A DNA stretch of 64,000 nt from Paracoccaceae bacterium. GTDB taxonomy: Bacteria > Pseudomonadota > Alphaproteobacteria > Rhodobacterales > Rhodobacteraceae. Both the position numbers and the translations under genes were made by a program. This document shows, in pieces, positions 18,875 to 28,146 of this stretch (within the stretch, counting starts at the first letter, position 1; every line of letters begins with the position of its first letter). The notes beneath the pieces were generated by a model. That model made no database searches. It saw only the letters and a list, made by a program, of their open reading frames with translations, and was not told the DNA's origin. The DNA lies in assembly GCA_958296035.1 (NCBI GenBank), contig OY282431.1, forward strand, positions 3,084,037-3,148,036. The letters are read 5' to 3'.

Positions 18875-20136
18875 TACACAAGTGGTAGTTTTTGTTGCGA
18901 TGTTGATCACTGACATCATTCGATGTCTCGGACCCGCTGCCTGGCCCGCCAGGGATCGGAATGGAATGTTGGATGACGATCTTCTCCTCGATGACCAATA
19001 TCTCCTTGAACAGCAGCCGGACGATGCGCTGCTTGTCGGCGACATCCATGGTGTCAGCAGATGAGCGCAAGCGCTCCAGAAAGCTGGTCACGGTCTCGGC
19101 CAGCCGCAGATAGTTGTGGCGACCCTTGGCTTGCTCGACAATGGACTGGAGTTCACGCTTCAGGGCTTGCTCGCGACGACGGAGTTCGGCCGTTCTTTGC
19201 CGCAACTCGTCAATGGTGATCAACTCCTCTTGACAGGCCGTGATCAGGCTGTCGATACTCGTGCCGATACAAGTCAGACCGGTCTCAAGGTCGCGCTGGC
19301 GCTATGTGTTGGGATCAGCATCCCGAGCTGCCGCCAGGCGACGGTCAAGCTCGGCGCTGATCAGGGCCGGGTCCTCAAGCAACCGCATCATTTCACCCCA
19401 GACAAGTTTATCAAGATAGTCCAGTTGCACCAGCCGATTGTCGCGCAGCGGGCCCTTGAGACGCCGCCAGGCCTCGGATGCCAGACAGCGATACTAGCAT
19501 TTCCTGCGGGCCGTCGGGCAGGTTGACGTGCGCGACATCGAATAGCCGCACTTGCCGCAGGTGAGCAATCCCTGAACAACGGTGAGCACCTTGGTGGCGC
19601 GCCGCGGGTTGAGCTTGTTCTGCTCCAGCCACTCTGCGGCCGGGGCAAAGGTCTCCGCACTGACAATCGCTGGCACTGGAATCTCTATCCACTCCCGGCG
19701 CGGTCTGGCGTGACCGCCGGTGGTGGCACTCGCCAAACCGCCCCGCAGTCGCAATGAACGCCTTACCCTCTGGCGTGGCTGCCGGCGGGTCTTGCCGAAA
19801 CAGGCCTTCCCCATGTAGGCCGGGTTGCGCAACATTTTCCAAACCGTCGAGCGCTCCCAGTGCCGGCCCCCTCAGGGGGTTCGAATGGCGGCCTCTTCGA
19901 GCTTGCGGGCAACGGCTGCGAGGCTCGGGTGATCGCAGGTATAGTAGCGAAAGACATCGCGCACCACTGTAGCTTGCGGTTCGATGATCTCGTAATAGGC
20001 ATCGCTGCCTGGCGTCTTCATGTGGTAGCGATAGCCATAGGGGCACCGGTAAGCACCGCAACCTCGCCGCCTCTGGCCCAATGAAGCCTGCCGCGGCGGC
20101 AACGTTCAGGTATCTGCGCCCGCTCGTATTCTGCAA
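18875..20136 (-). pseudogene. Large serine recombinase, C-terminal two-thirds, frameshifted
   Basis: The minus strand carries, in three frames, the recombinase domain (YYEIIEPQATVVRDVFRYYT...LRNPAYMGKACFGKT), the zinc-ribbon domain (LLTCGKCGYSMSRTST), and a coiled-coil end (RTAELRRREQALKRELQSIV...SFLERLRSSAD) closing with IVIQHSIPIP and YHLCTKR. The N-terminal resolvase domain with the catalytic serine is absent. This could be the remains of an integrase that carried part of the island, or of a transposon resolvase. Confidence 0.72.
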
Positions 20137-20216
20137 TCACACCCTAGAACTGCACAAGGGGCGGCCTGGACTCGCAATCGCATGCCGACGTCAATGCGGG
20201 TCGCCCGCCCGTTCGG

Positions 20217-20489
20217 CTGCTACTGATAGAGCACCGTCTGTTTTCGTTCATCAGTCAGAACTGGCGCGGCCAGCCACTCTTGAGTGTGGTAACGATAGTG
20301 AAGCTGACAGGAGCGACGACGCGCACTGGTCTGAAGGTCTATTGTGACGGTGACGGCACGGAATATGCGAAGGACGTGAAGGACAGTGTTGCCGAGATGG
20401 AGACCTTGAACATCTGCCGCGAGGCCTTTCACGGGGAGCGGAACTATACCTTGCTACCTGCCACTGACATGGAAGCAGTTATAACGTGA
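20217..20489 (+). pseudogene. ISAzo13-family transposase C-terminal fragment
   Basis: Read in the frame of 20280, the plus strand gives LLIEHRLFSFISQNWRGQPL, then VKLTGATTRTGLKVYCD and REAFHGERNYTLLP. These match the C-terminal blocks of ISAzo13-like transposases (IEHRLFSFITQNWRGxPL...TTTKTGLxV...FHGEWNYTI). Only the last 90 codons remain, ending 60 nt before the SMC-like gene. Confidence 0.65.
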
Positions 20490-20535
20490 CGGACACTAAG
20501 TGGCAGATTCAGATGACCAGTAAGGTAGTCAGCGA

Positions 20536-20541
20536 AGGAGT
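20536..20541 (+). promoter_or_regulatory. Shine-Dalgarno site of the SMC-like gene
   Basis: AAGGAG lies 6 nt before the GTG at 20548 and supports that start over later in-frame ATGs. Confidence 0.6.
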
Positions 20542-20547
20542 GCGGAT

Positions 20548-23500
20548 GTGACGCGCGCGGAAATCGAGAAAATTCTGCTTGAGGGAAGAGAACTACAATG
20601 TGGTCCGACGGCCAGGAATCCAATCAAATTGGACACGCCCCAAGCTAGACAGCTGCTAAGGGTCATTCTCGGAAACCTCCAGTCATCGGCTGTAGACGAC
20701 CTAGTGAAGGACGATAAGTTCTTTCGCGCGCTTGAGACTGCGTTTCTGGCGGACGCCCACGAGATGCGGCCGCGATCAAAGGAGAGCTACGAAACGAACA
20801 CGACGATAGCGGAGAAAGATCTCCGATCGTGGCGACTGCAGAAAGTGGAGAGCCGGGGATTTGGCGGTTTGAACGCTCAGCCCGATGATATCTTCGAGTT
20901 TGATGTATCGGGGCAACACTGTTGTATTGAAGGTCAGAACGGAAGCGGCAAGAGTTCTCTGGCCAACGCAGTGTTGTTCGCCTTGAGCGGTAAGGTTCAC
21001 CGCGATCAACACGGAATCTGGGAAGATTCAACGCGCCTGGAACCCGTGATGTCCGACGACGGACACAAGTTGGGGATGTGGCCGCCCTTCGCGATTTATC
21101 CGAGCAGTTGGGAAAATGAACCGCCGCTTGTAGACGTCTCGGTTACACTGACATTTGAGACTAGCAGCGACGATGAGCTAGTCAAGGCGAAGCGCCGTAT
21201 TTATGGCAGTCCCGGATCGTTCAAAGAAGAAGTATCCATAGATTCAAGGCTCACAGCGGTTCCTACGCTCATCGAAGCCGGAGTGCTAATGCCCATGCGG
21301 ATTCAGCACATCCGAATGCCAGAACACAAGGACAATGATCAACTGGTGGGTTTGATCCGCCAATTGATCGGTCTAGAGCCGGTGCTTGATGTAGCCAAAC
21401 TCGTGGACAAACTGTGCCACGGAAATCAGCGATTCCGGAGATACGCCCGCAACAATGACCATGACGGCAAGAGGAAAAACATCAGTAGGCTCTCAAGGGC
21501 GGCACAGCAGAAAATTGATGGGTTGGACACTGGGCTTGATCTGATCGTCGAAATCGAACCCATGATGCAAGTGCCCGATGCCCGCATGAAGAATCTGCTT
21601 GATGCGGAACAAAGTTTGACGCGTATGTTGTCAGAGGGATTCCAGGCGCTCGCAGGTCTTGCGTTCAGAGAATTCAATCCAGCTCAAGCTGAGCATCGGC
21701 AACGCGTCGCGAAGGCAGTCAATCGACTGTATCATGATGCCGATCGCCAGAGAAACCCGAACAACCTTCCTGAATTTCTCAAGGGCATAAAGAATCTTGT
21801 TGAATCGGTTGGGGGACGGAATTTCGAAGCCCTGAAATCTGCGCTAAGAGAGGCGCATAACGAGCTAGCCAAAGCCGCCAATTGGTCGGAACAGCAGACC
21901 AAAGACACGCTACTGCGGCTAAAGGCCATCGCGGCGGAGCATTTCGAAGACTGTGACGATCCACTTTGCCCATTGTGTAGGCAGTCAATCAAGGGTGCCG
22001 AGCACCGTAATTTGGTCGAGGATCTGCAAACCTTGAAATCGGAGGCTGAAGCGGCTCAAACCCGGCTTGCCGATGCTTGCCGACGAATCGAACAGAAAGT
22101 CAGGCAGGCCACCCGGAACGTAATTCCTGAAATATTCATGGAGGTCAAGCCCTTCACAGTGAAGCGACATATCCGGAATGAACTGCTATCGAGATTTGCC
22201 GAGGCAGACAATGTATTCCAAGACCTGCCAGGATTTTCGGAATTCGCCCAAGGCGCTTTTGAAAGGGCTTTCATTGACTTGAAGGAGGTCAAGTTTGGGT
22301 CCCAACTACCGGAGCCGGCCGACGGGAGGGACAAAGCGCGAGTCAGCAGGCTTCTCTTCCATTTGACCGACATCATCCAGGTGGCCGAGAACTCACAGCC
22401 GATTCTGCAAGCCTGCCTAGACTGCTGGACCCGCTTGTTTTCAAACTCGGAAGAGCAATCAGTTACCTCTTACATCCGGGAGTACAAGAAAGTGATTGAT
22501 GGTTTGGATCCAATCCAGTCGGCAAGTGAGAGAGTCACGCAGGTGTACAATTCTGCGAAGGTTTACAACGCGATTGTCAAGCGGCAAGCGACGCGGGAGA
22601 AGATCGCGAATGCTGTCGAGCCGCTTCGGAAGCTCCGAGAACTCGTAAGTCTAACTACCAGAAAAACAATTGACGATGTCTCCGATAAGGTGCACGAAAT
22701 CCACCAGGACATTTACAATCCAGAGTTTCTTACCTACCAAAAGGCCGATGTGTCAGAGACTCGTAGCCGGCTGTCGCTCTTTTTCATGGCCAAACTCGGT
22801 AGCGATTATGACTGGCAAGTTGATGCGTCACTCCTGGCTAATGTTTCTTGGATGAGAGGAATTTTATGGTCGTTCATTTTCGCAATCCGTGAACGGGCTA
22901 TCGAACAAGCTGGTCATTGCCCGTTCGAACCAATCATGCTGGACGACCCGCAAATTACCTTTGATACCCGAAACTTGAAAGGGTGGGCCAAGTTCCTGGG
23001 TTCTCCAGATGGGCTTAGAAACATGCAGGCATGCCAACTCCTCGTGACTACGCACAGCAGGCAACTTGCGTTGGAATTAAAGGCCGGGGGGAATACCCGG
23101 ATGGTTGGGATTGAAGCCGGCCAACCATTTTCCAGGCCTGCGCAAATTGTAGAAGGCGATTTCGCCTGTGTTCGTTTCGACAAGATGGTGGCACAGAACT
23201 CGGATGATCAAGCACTTTCTCTGATCCGCGACATCCGGGTATTGGCCGAAACACTACTAAAGCTTGCTATCCAAAGTTTCGAACCAGCAATTGTAGAACA
23301 GAAGAAGGCAACCTTGGGTGTCTTGCTCAATCAGATCAAGCAATCGAATGACAATCGGAAGCCACCTTATAACGATCCCGTGTTCGGTGACTTAGTGGCT
23401 TTGAAAGCTTCAAATTCCGCTATGTTTAAAACAATGAACGAAGCGCATCATTCGGTTTCGGAAACCATAACTGTCAATGAAGGGAAAAACATCTATCACT

Positions 23501-24444
23501 TTTGGATAAAAGATCTTTTTCCCGCTATTCAACAGATTTGGGAACGGTATCGGTTTCTGCAGGGGGCCGTTATTGGGGAAGCGGCGGCTGTTCCCCTTCC
23601 TGCAAATTGCATTCACAAACCGACCCGTTCCAATGTGCTTGCCGCCTTGAGACCCAGGATTTTCGGTCGTGTGTCGGCCTACTCGGATGGACGTGCTGCC
23701 ACTGCAGTCCGGATCGACAATCTGAGCAATGGCTATGACGTCGACCTAAGCTCCCGAGCCGCGTACCGACTTGAGAAAGACACACTCTTTCCTGTTGCCC
23801 GAGTTGGAGACATTCTTCTCACTAGTCTGGACAAACAGTGCCGCGCTTCGAATTTGGTAGTTGAGGACCGGGGCACTCACCTGATTGCCAGACGATGGCA
23901 TGAGAATAAAGAGGATCCTGCCCTTGCGGTGCTTGCCGCATTACCATCGAATCCGAGAGAGGTTCCTGCAGCGGTCATTTCCAGAGCAATAGGTGCAAAT
24001 CGGCGCAAGATCGTCGGTGTTTTGTTCGCTGCGGACCGACTGCAAACGGGAGACAGGATTGGCTCCGAACACGAAGCAACATGTCTGGAGGCTGACAATA
24101 GAGTGGTAGCCGGTCTCGTCGCCGATACGGATGCCTTCGAGGTTCAGGGAAACAGCGCAGAACCGATCGCGCTGGACAAACAGTATCTGTTAGCCAAGTC
24201 GGCTCGGGATGATCCAGCGCATACAATACGCGATTTGGACGGCAAACCCGTCATCGCAGAGGACAGCGAAGAATGCGCATACTTCAAACGTTTGCGAGTT
24301 CTAGATACCAAATCGGTTATACTCGAAAGCTTGGACAAGACAGGGTCTGAAGAACAGGTACGCCTTTGGACTGATTCCCGACAATCCGGGCCAATGCTGG
24401 TCCGTGTTCGAGAGGTGGTTGGTGTTGTATTCGACTTGAAGTAG
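20548..24444 (+). CDS. SMC/Rad50-like ATPase with C-terminal LexA/S24-like region
   Basis: 1298 residues. The ABC head is split by a long helical middle: P-loop CIEGQNGSGKSS at about residue 127, Walker B FEPIMLDDPQ at about 793 and H-loop LLVTTHSRQL at about 832. A zinc-hook-like CDDPLCPLC lies near residue 468. This is the plan of Rad50-type ATPases. From about residue 1050 an extra region begins. Its first half (FPVARVGDILLTSLD, LVVEDRGTHLIARRWHE, IVGVLFAA) and second half (FEVQGNSAEPIALDKQYLL, CAYFKRLRVL, VVGVVFDLK) both resemble the LexA/UmuD S24 fold. The second has a serine in GNSAEP (about 1203) and a lysine in YFKRL (about 1246), where LexA has its Ser/Lys dyad. It stands alone on its strand. 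A one-gene defence or DNA-repair role is inferred. Confidence 0.8.
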   Translation: MTRAEIEKILLEGRELQCGPTARNPIKLDTPQARQLLRVILGNLQSSAVDDLVKDDKFFRALETAFLADAHEMRPRSKESYETNTTIAEKDLRSWRLQKVESRGFGGLNAQPDDIFEFDVSGQHCCIEGQNGSGKSSLANAVLFALSGKVHRDQHGIWEDSTRLEPVMSDDGHKLGMWPPFAIYPSSWENEPPLVDVSVTLTFETSSDDELVKAKRRIYGSPGSFKEEVSIDSRLTAVPTLIEAGVLMPMRIQHIRMPEHKDNDQLVGLIRQLIGLEPVLDVAKLVDKLCHGNQRFRRYARNNDHDGKRKNISRLSRAAQQKIDGLDTGLDLIVEIEPMMQVPDARMKNLLDAEQSLTRMLSEGFQALAGLAFREFNPAQAEHRQRVAKAVNRLYHDADRQRNPNNLPEFLKGIKNLVESVGGRNFEALKSALREAHNELAKAANWSEQQTKDTLLRLKAIAAEHFEDCDDPLCPLCRQSIKGAEHRNLVEDLQTLKSEAEAAQTRLADACRRIEQKVRQATRNVIPEIFMEVKPFTVKRHIRNELLSRFAEADNVFQDLPGFSEFAQGAFERAFIDLKEVKFGSQLPEPADGRDKARVSRLLFHLTDIIQVAENSQPILQACLDCWTRLFSNSEEQSVTSYIREYKKVIDGLDPIQSASERVTQVYNSAKVYNAIVKRQATREKIANAVEPLRKLRELVSLTTRKTIDDVSDKVHEIHQDIYNPEFLTYQKADVSETRSRLSLFFMAKLGSDYDWQVDASLLANVSWMRGILWSFIFAIRERAIEQAGHCPFEPIMLDDPQITFDTRNLKGWAKFLGSPDGLRNMQACQLLVTTHSRQLALELKAGGNTRMVGIEAGQPFSRPAQIVEGDFACVRFDKMVAQNSDDQALSLIRDIRVLAETLLKLAIQSFEPAIVEQKKATLGVLLNQIKQSNDNRKPPYNDPVFGDLVALKASNSAMFKTMNEAHHSVSETITVNEGKNIYHFWIKDLFPAIQQIWERYRFLQGAVIGEAAAVPLPANCIHKPTRSNVLAALRPRIFGRVSAYSDGRAATAVRIDNLSNGYDVDLSSRAAYRLEKDTLFPVARVGDILLTSLDKQCRASNLVVEDRGTHLIARRWHENKEDPALAVLAALPSNPREVPAAVISRAIGANRRKIVGVLFAADRLQTGDRIGSEHEATCLEADNRVVAGLVADTDAFEVQGNSAEPIALDKQYLLAKSARDDPAHTIRDLDGKPVIAEDSEECAYFKRLRVLDTKSVILESLDKTGSEEQVRLWTDSRQSGPMLVRVREVVGVVFDLK

Positions 24445-24799
24445 GTTTGTAACCAGAGCCTCCTGTTGGATCGTGAATAGTGCGATTCCCAGCTGAGAAC
24501 CATCCCCCGTGTCCATTGGCGCTTCGGGCGGTAGCAGCCGGGGAGGTACAAGGAAGTAACGACATGGAACGAAGCCAATCGACCTGGATGTCATCCGCCG
24601 AGTTCAACACCGGGCATCGGCATCTGACCCATACTTGCACCTTGCCGGAAGTTTGCGAGAGCTTGTCCATCCAAGCAAATTACGTTGGGCCAATCTATAT
24701 CATACTGTTCCCGGCCATACCGACCTGCGTGAAACACACAACACACCTGTCGGGACTGCTTGGAAAATATCAGTTTGACTGCACCAAGCACCCTTCGCG
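24445..24799. other. Intergenic stretch between convergent genes
   Basis: The stretch lies between the SMC-like gene and the oppositely oriented AlbA_2 gene. Frames through it are short and overlap both genes; no RNA or IS end is seen. Confidence 0.4.
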
Positions 24800-26026
24800 T
24801 CAAGATTTATGCCACCCCGTCCAATTTCTGTTCTTATCGAAAAAGAAACACTTTTCGCGACCAAAGGCGTTCCATAGAAAATCCATCTGTTCAGCAATCA
24901 AGGGTTCGTAATTCCCGTTATCGCGATATTCAGTGAGAATGGTGTGAGGCAGATGAAGGGTTTCTCGTTTGTAATCAACCAGACTCACCCAATCCAATTC
25001 TTTTACCCTTAATCTAACACCGCTCAAACCCGAGAACGAAATCTTCATGAGAATGGGCGGCGATACTTCCAAAGAACGCAGACCTTTGATGTAGGCCGGA
25101 ATTGACTGAAGGATTTTCTGTGGAAGATCTACTGTAGTGATATACCGCTGTTCACCAAGTTCATAAATGAGGCCCGTGTTCGTAGCCTCCACTGAACCGT
25201 CCCTGAATATCTGCGTGTAGCCGAGGCAGCCTTGATCGAAGCCGCGATAGGAGATGTTTAGGCCATCCAGATTTATTTGATCATACATGCTTGATAATGC
25301 GCCCATTGGCCGAAACCAATCGGAGTGCTCCTTCATGGTCGCAATATCAATCCGCCGCTTTGCCCCGAGATCGGGCAAGGGGACGAGGTGGATTACAATG
25401 ACGCCCTTCTCTAAGGGAATCGGCATGGCTGCATCGCCTGCCTGAATACGTAAAAACCTCTGATCCACGAAAGCTCTGGCCTGCTCCTCAATGGTCCGCT
25501 GCTCACCGAAAAGTCTCCGCAACTCCTCCATCGAGAGCTCGTACACACCCGACGAGCCTCGTGAATAGTATCGATTGGAGTGCTTGAACTTCACGCGATG
25601 CGGCGAAATATGACTGCGAGGAACATGCATTATGATCACATTACCGCCGTGTACGAGAATGTGCTTCAAGCGAAGGCCCACAATTGGTGGCTCAATGCCG
25701 CTGCGGGCTATTTGCTCAAGCCGTAGCTGTTCCTTGTCGAAATCAGGGACTTTCAAAGCACTCACTTTTTTGGCCGTCCCGCCTTCTTCGTCGACACCGA
25801 TGACGAGATGTCCTCCCAGGCAATTTGCAAACGAGGAGATATCCTTCAAGAGTTCTTTCTTGTCATTATCTGCACGACCGTAAGTCTCTCTCTTGAATTC
25901 AAGATGGACTGACTCGGTAGCACCCGACTCTATCAATGACCGGATGGTATTATCATCTATGTCATCGAAGTTCTTCCCCAAGAGCATGCCTGTCCCCCAA
26001 TCCCCGCTAACACTTTCTTCATGCAT
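24800..26026 (-). CDS. Schlafen AlbA_2-domain protein
   Basis: 408 residues. The N-terminal AlbA_2 (Schlafen) domain is seen as ESVHLEFKRETYG...LLKDISSFANCLGGHLVIGVDEEGG, then IIMHVPRSHISPHRVKF and NRYYSRGSSGVYELSMEELRRLF. This domain is found in RNA- or nucleic-acid-acting regulators and in several phage-defence proteins. The 220-residue C-terminal half is not recognisable to me. The ATG at 26026 is used; an ATG at 25987, preceded by a G-rich run, is an alternative that removes 13 residues. It is divergent from the SLOG gene at 26495. Confidence 0.8.
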   Translation of the reverse strand: MHEESVSGDWGTGMLLGKNFDDIDDNTIRSLIESGATESVHLEFKRETYGRADNDKKELLKDISSFANCLGGHLVIGVDEEGGTAKKVSALKVPDFDKEQLRLEQIARSGIEPPIVGLRLKHILVHGGNVIIMHVPRSHISPHRVKFKHSNRYYSRGSSGVYELSMEELRRLFGEQRTIEEQARAFVDQRFLRIQAGDAAMPIPLEKGVIVIHLVPLPDLGAKRRIDIATMKEHSDWFRPMGALSSMYDQINLDGLNISYRGFDQGCLGYTQIFRDGSVEATNTGLIYELGEQRYITTVDLPQKILQSIPAYIKGLRSLEVSPPILMKISFSGLSGVRLRVKELDWVSLVDYKRETLHLPHTILTEYRDNGNYEPLIAEQMDFLWNAFGREKCFFFDKNRNWTGWHKS

Positions 26027-26494
26027 TGATTTGTTGACCGTGGTTCAGGTCTGTGTGACGAGTTATGCCACGCGTCCGGCAGGCCCGCAACAGCTTACAA
26101 CGGATGTCCGGTATGTCATGGCCAGGTTTCAAGCGTCGGAGTTGAATGGGAGGAGAGCTCCACTCCTGGAACCACACTCGGCGGGTCATAGCCCTGAACC
26201 ATAGACTCAATCATGCTTCGAATGTGGACAGTGGCTCCGGTTACCTGAGATCTGCTATCGGTCATCATATCCTGGAATTAGTATCAGGTCCCTGAAGGGA
26301 TCAAGGTATTGCCGCATCGACCATCGGTATATGCACTGAAAGGCATAAGACGAGCGGCGAGTGCGGGACAGACAAAATAACCTGTCCGGGGCCCAAGCTT
26401 ACTGAGGCCTTCAAACGAGCAGCAGAACCGCTATTGGATCAAGAAAGTTGGCGGATTGACTTGGTGACTTCCGACGAACTGGAGGTTTGCTAAC
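26027..26494. other. Divergent intergenic region
   Basis: 468 bases between the divergent AlbA_2 and SLOG genes; expected to hold both promoters. Only a GGAGG at 26481-26485, the ribosome binding site of the SLOG gene, is clear. Confidence 0.4.
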
Positions 26495-27269
26495 ATGTGG
26501 TCGGTGGGAATTTCGGTTTCTCTCTGCATGGATGCGGAGAGAATTGGCTACGATAACAGACAGATCAATCGGATTGTGATCAGGGTGGCGCAGTTCTTCC
26601 TCAATCGGGACATGCGCGTGATTTTCGGTCACGATTGGCGTGAAGAGGGAGTGATGGCCACAGGTACGAAGACTTTCGAAGAAACGGCCTGTCGTGTGCA
26701 ATTCAGGTGCAGTGCAGGCAAAAGACAGCCGCGAATGCTCAATGTCGTCCCGACGGGACAGGAATTATTTAGTAGGGCCGCGCTTGAGGCGGAGCGTGAT
26801 GGAGGTGGAGTATTGGTGGTGATCTCCACCAGGGACGGTAGAGAACGACTGAACTCGCCGGTGTCGGGTTCGGATGAGCCGTTCCGCGAACAAGCTTGGG
26901 GAGAAACCCGGTCGGCCGAACTGACAGCCCTACGCCACTGGATAACAGCTCTGCTGGACCCGGGCTGTCGGATCTGTCCGGACAGCAAGACACCCATGGG
27001 TACCAAGGCGATTTGCCAGGTATCATTGAAGAGGCACGTCTGGCGCTGGACTTTGGCAAGCCGTTGTATTTGCTGGGTGGATTCTGGGGCGCAACCCGGC
27101 TGTTCGGAGAGGGCGATATGTACGGGGGAGCACTGTATTGGAGCGAAGGCAACGTGATGGGCAATGGACCAGCAAGCAAGAGAAGAGAACGCTCTTTGAA
27201 ACGACCGACGTCGAGCGTGCACTTCGCCTGATATGTGCTGGAATCAGGAATGTGAGTGATCCCTCATAG
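26495..27269 (+). pseudogene. SLOG-domain (LOG/DprA-like) nucleotide-sensor protein, two frameshifts
   Basis: A GGAGG precedes the ATG at 26495. The start VGISVSLCMDAERIGYDNRQ, then FLNRDMRVIFGHDWREEGVM and ELTALRHWITALLDPGCRI, fits the Rossmann-like SLOG family of defence-associated nucleotide sensors. After a shift near 26998 the next frame has GYQGDLPGIIEEA...FGKPLYLLGGFWGATR, the glycine-rich block of that family. After a second shift near 27160-27190 the end reads LFETTDVERALRLICAGIRNV. The three pieces are collinear and together span about 258 codons, so this was one gene. SLOG proteins bind or process nucleotide second messengers; no effector domain is seen here. Confidence 0.65.
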
Positions 27270-27924
27270 AACCTGACAACTTACCCACTCTTGCGCGGCA
27301 ATGCCGAATCCAGATTTGCAGGTTTTTACGAGATAATCGAATGATCAAGGTCAAGCAGTATTTCTCGGGCTGCTGGGAGTGAATCTGTCATGGTGGCACT
27401 CTGTTGCTCTAATAGGTGACCATTTCAATTTGCACGCGGGCTGGTTTTCGTTCGCACAACTGCCCATAGGAGTGTCAGGGGACGCCGTATAGGTGCCTTG
27501 GCGCGCGCGGCCTGTTGCGCCATAAGATTCCTCCGCTGATTACAGGCAGCAACAGACAGTGCCGATTGGCGCGGCCGGCAAACAATCTGTTCCGCAACCC
27601 GATGCTGTCCACATTCCACATCACAGGCTGATACTCCGAAAGGGCAAGCATCACATGGCACTGGGCCACTCCTGACAATGAAGTGACAGGAGCTTGCAAG
27701 GGCGCCACAATGAATGCGCTACTTCCTGGATTGACAATGATGCCCTGCAGCGCATCTTTCCGACACCGGTTGAAACCCGATCACTGACCCGATCTGGCAA
27801 GGGTACATTCTTGCTCCACTTGATATTTGACAGATCAACTTGAACTGGCCAATTCCCGGATGGTTGCATAATATCCAACTGGAGTGTTTACTCCCGGTAC
27901 AGCACAAAACGGAGAAAGCTCAAA
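27270..27924. other. Long non-coding stretch before the RiPP cluster
   Basis: Six-frame reading gives only short unrelated frames. The last 60 bases, AT-richer, precede the precursor gene; GGAGA lies 11 nt before its ATG. The cluster promoter is probably in this stretch, but I cannot point to its boxes. Confidence 0.4.
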
Positions 27925-28122
27925 ATGCCTCAAGATCGTGATTATGATCGTGAGAATATTGAAAATCTGGCACGGCAGGCCATACAGGATATTGACCTGG
28001 ACGAGATCGATAGCCCGGTTGTGCAAAGGTTGCTTCAGGATATCCGAGGTGGTTCAGAAGATGTGGGCCAAACTCGCGGCGTCTATAACCGGATGCACAA
28101 TCGCCATAACCGGGGGCGATGA
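27925..28122 (+). CDS. Cyclophane RiPP precursor peptide (YhhA-like)
   Basis: 65 residues. The acidic leader DYDRENIENLARQAIQDID and LDEIDSPVVQRLLQDI is followed by a glycine (RGGSEDVGQTRG) and the basic core VYNRMHNRHNRGR. The core holds three aromatic-Asn-Arg triads, Y-N-R, H-N-R and H-N-R, the form used by three-residue cyclophane-forming radical SAM enzymes, which link an aromatic ring to the third residue of the triad. The Y, H, H order fits the Yhh-type cyclophane peptides. The gene lies 24 nt before the radical SAM maturase. That it is the substrate is inferred from motif and position. Confidence 0.75.
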   Translation: MPQDRDYDRENIENLARQAIQDIDLDEIDSPVVQRLLQDIRGGSEDVGQTRGVYNRMHNRHNRGR

Positions 28123-28146
28123 CAATCCAGCCAGCCGGAACCCCGG

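Noticed and set aside
26629-27222. 197-codon minus-strand frame across the SLOG gene
   Set aside because: The plus strand shows recognisable SLOG blocks in three frames; the minus frame has no known motif.
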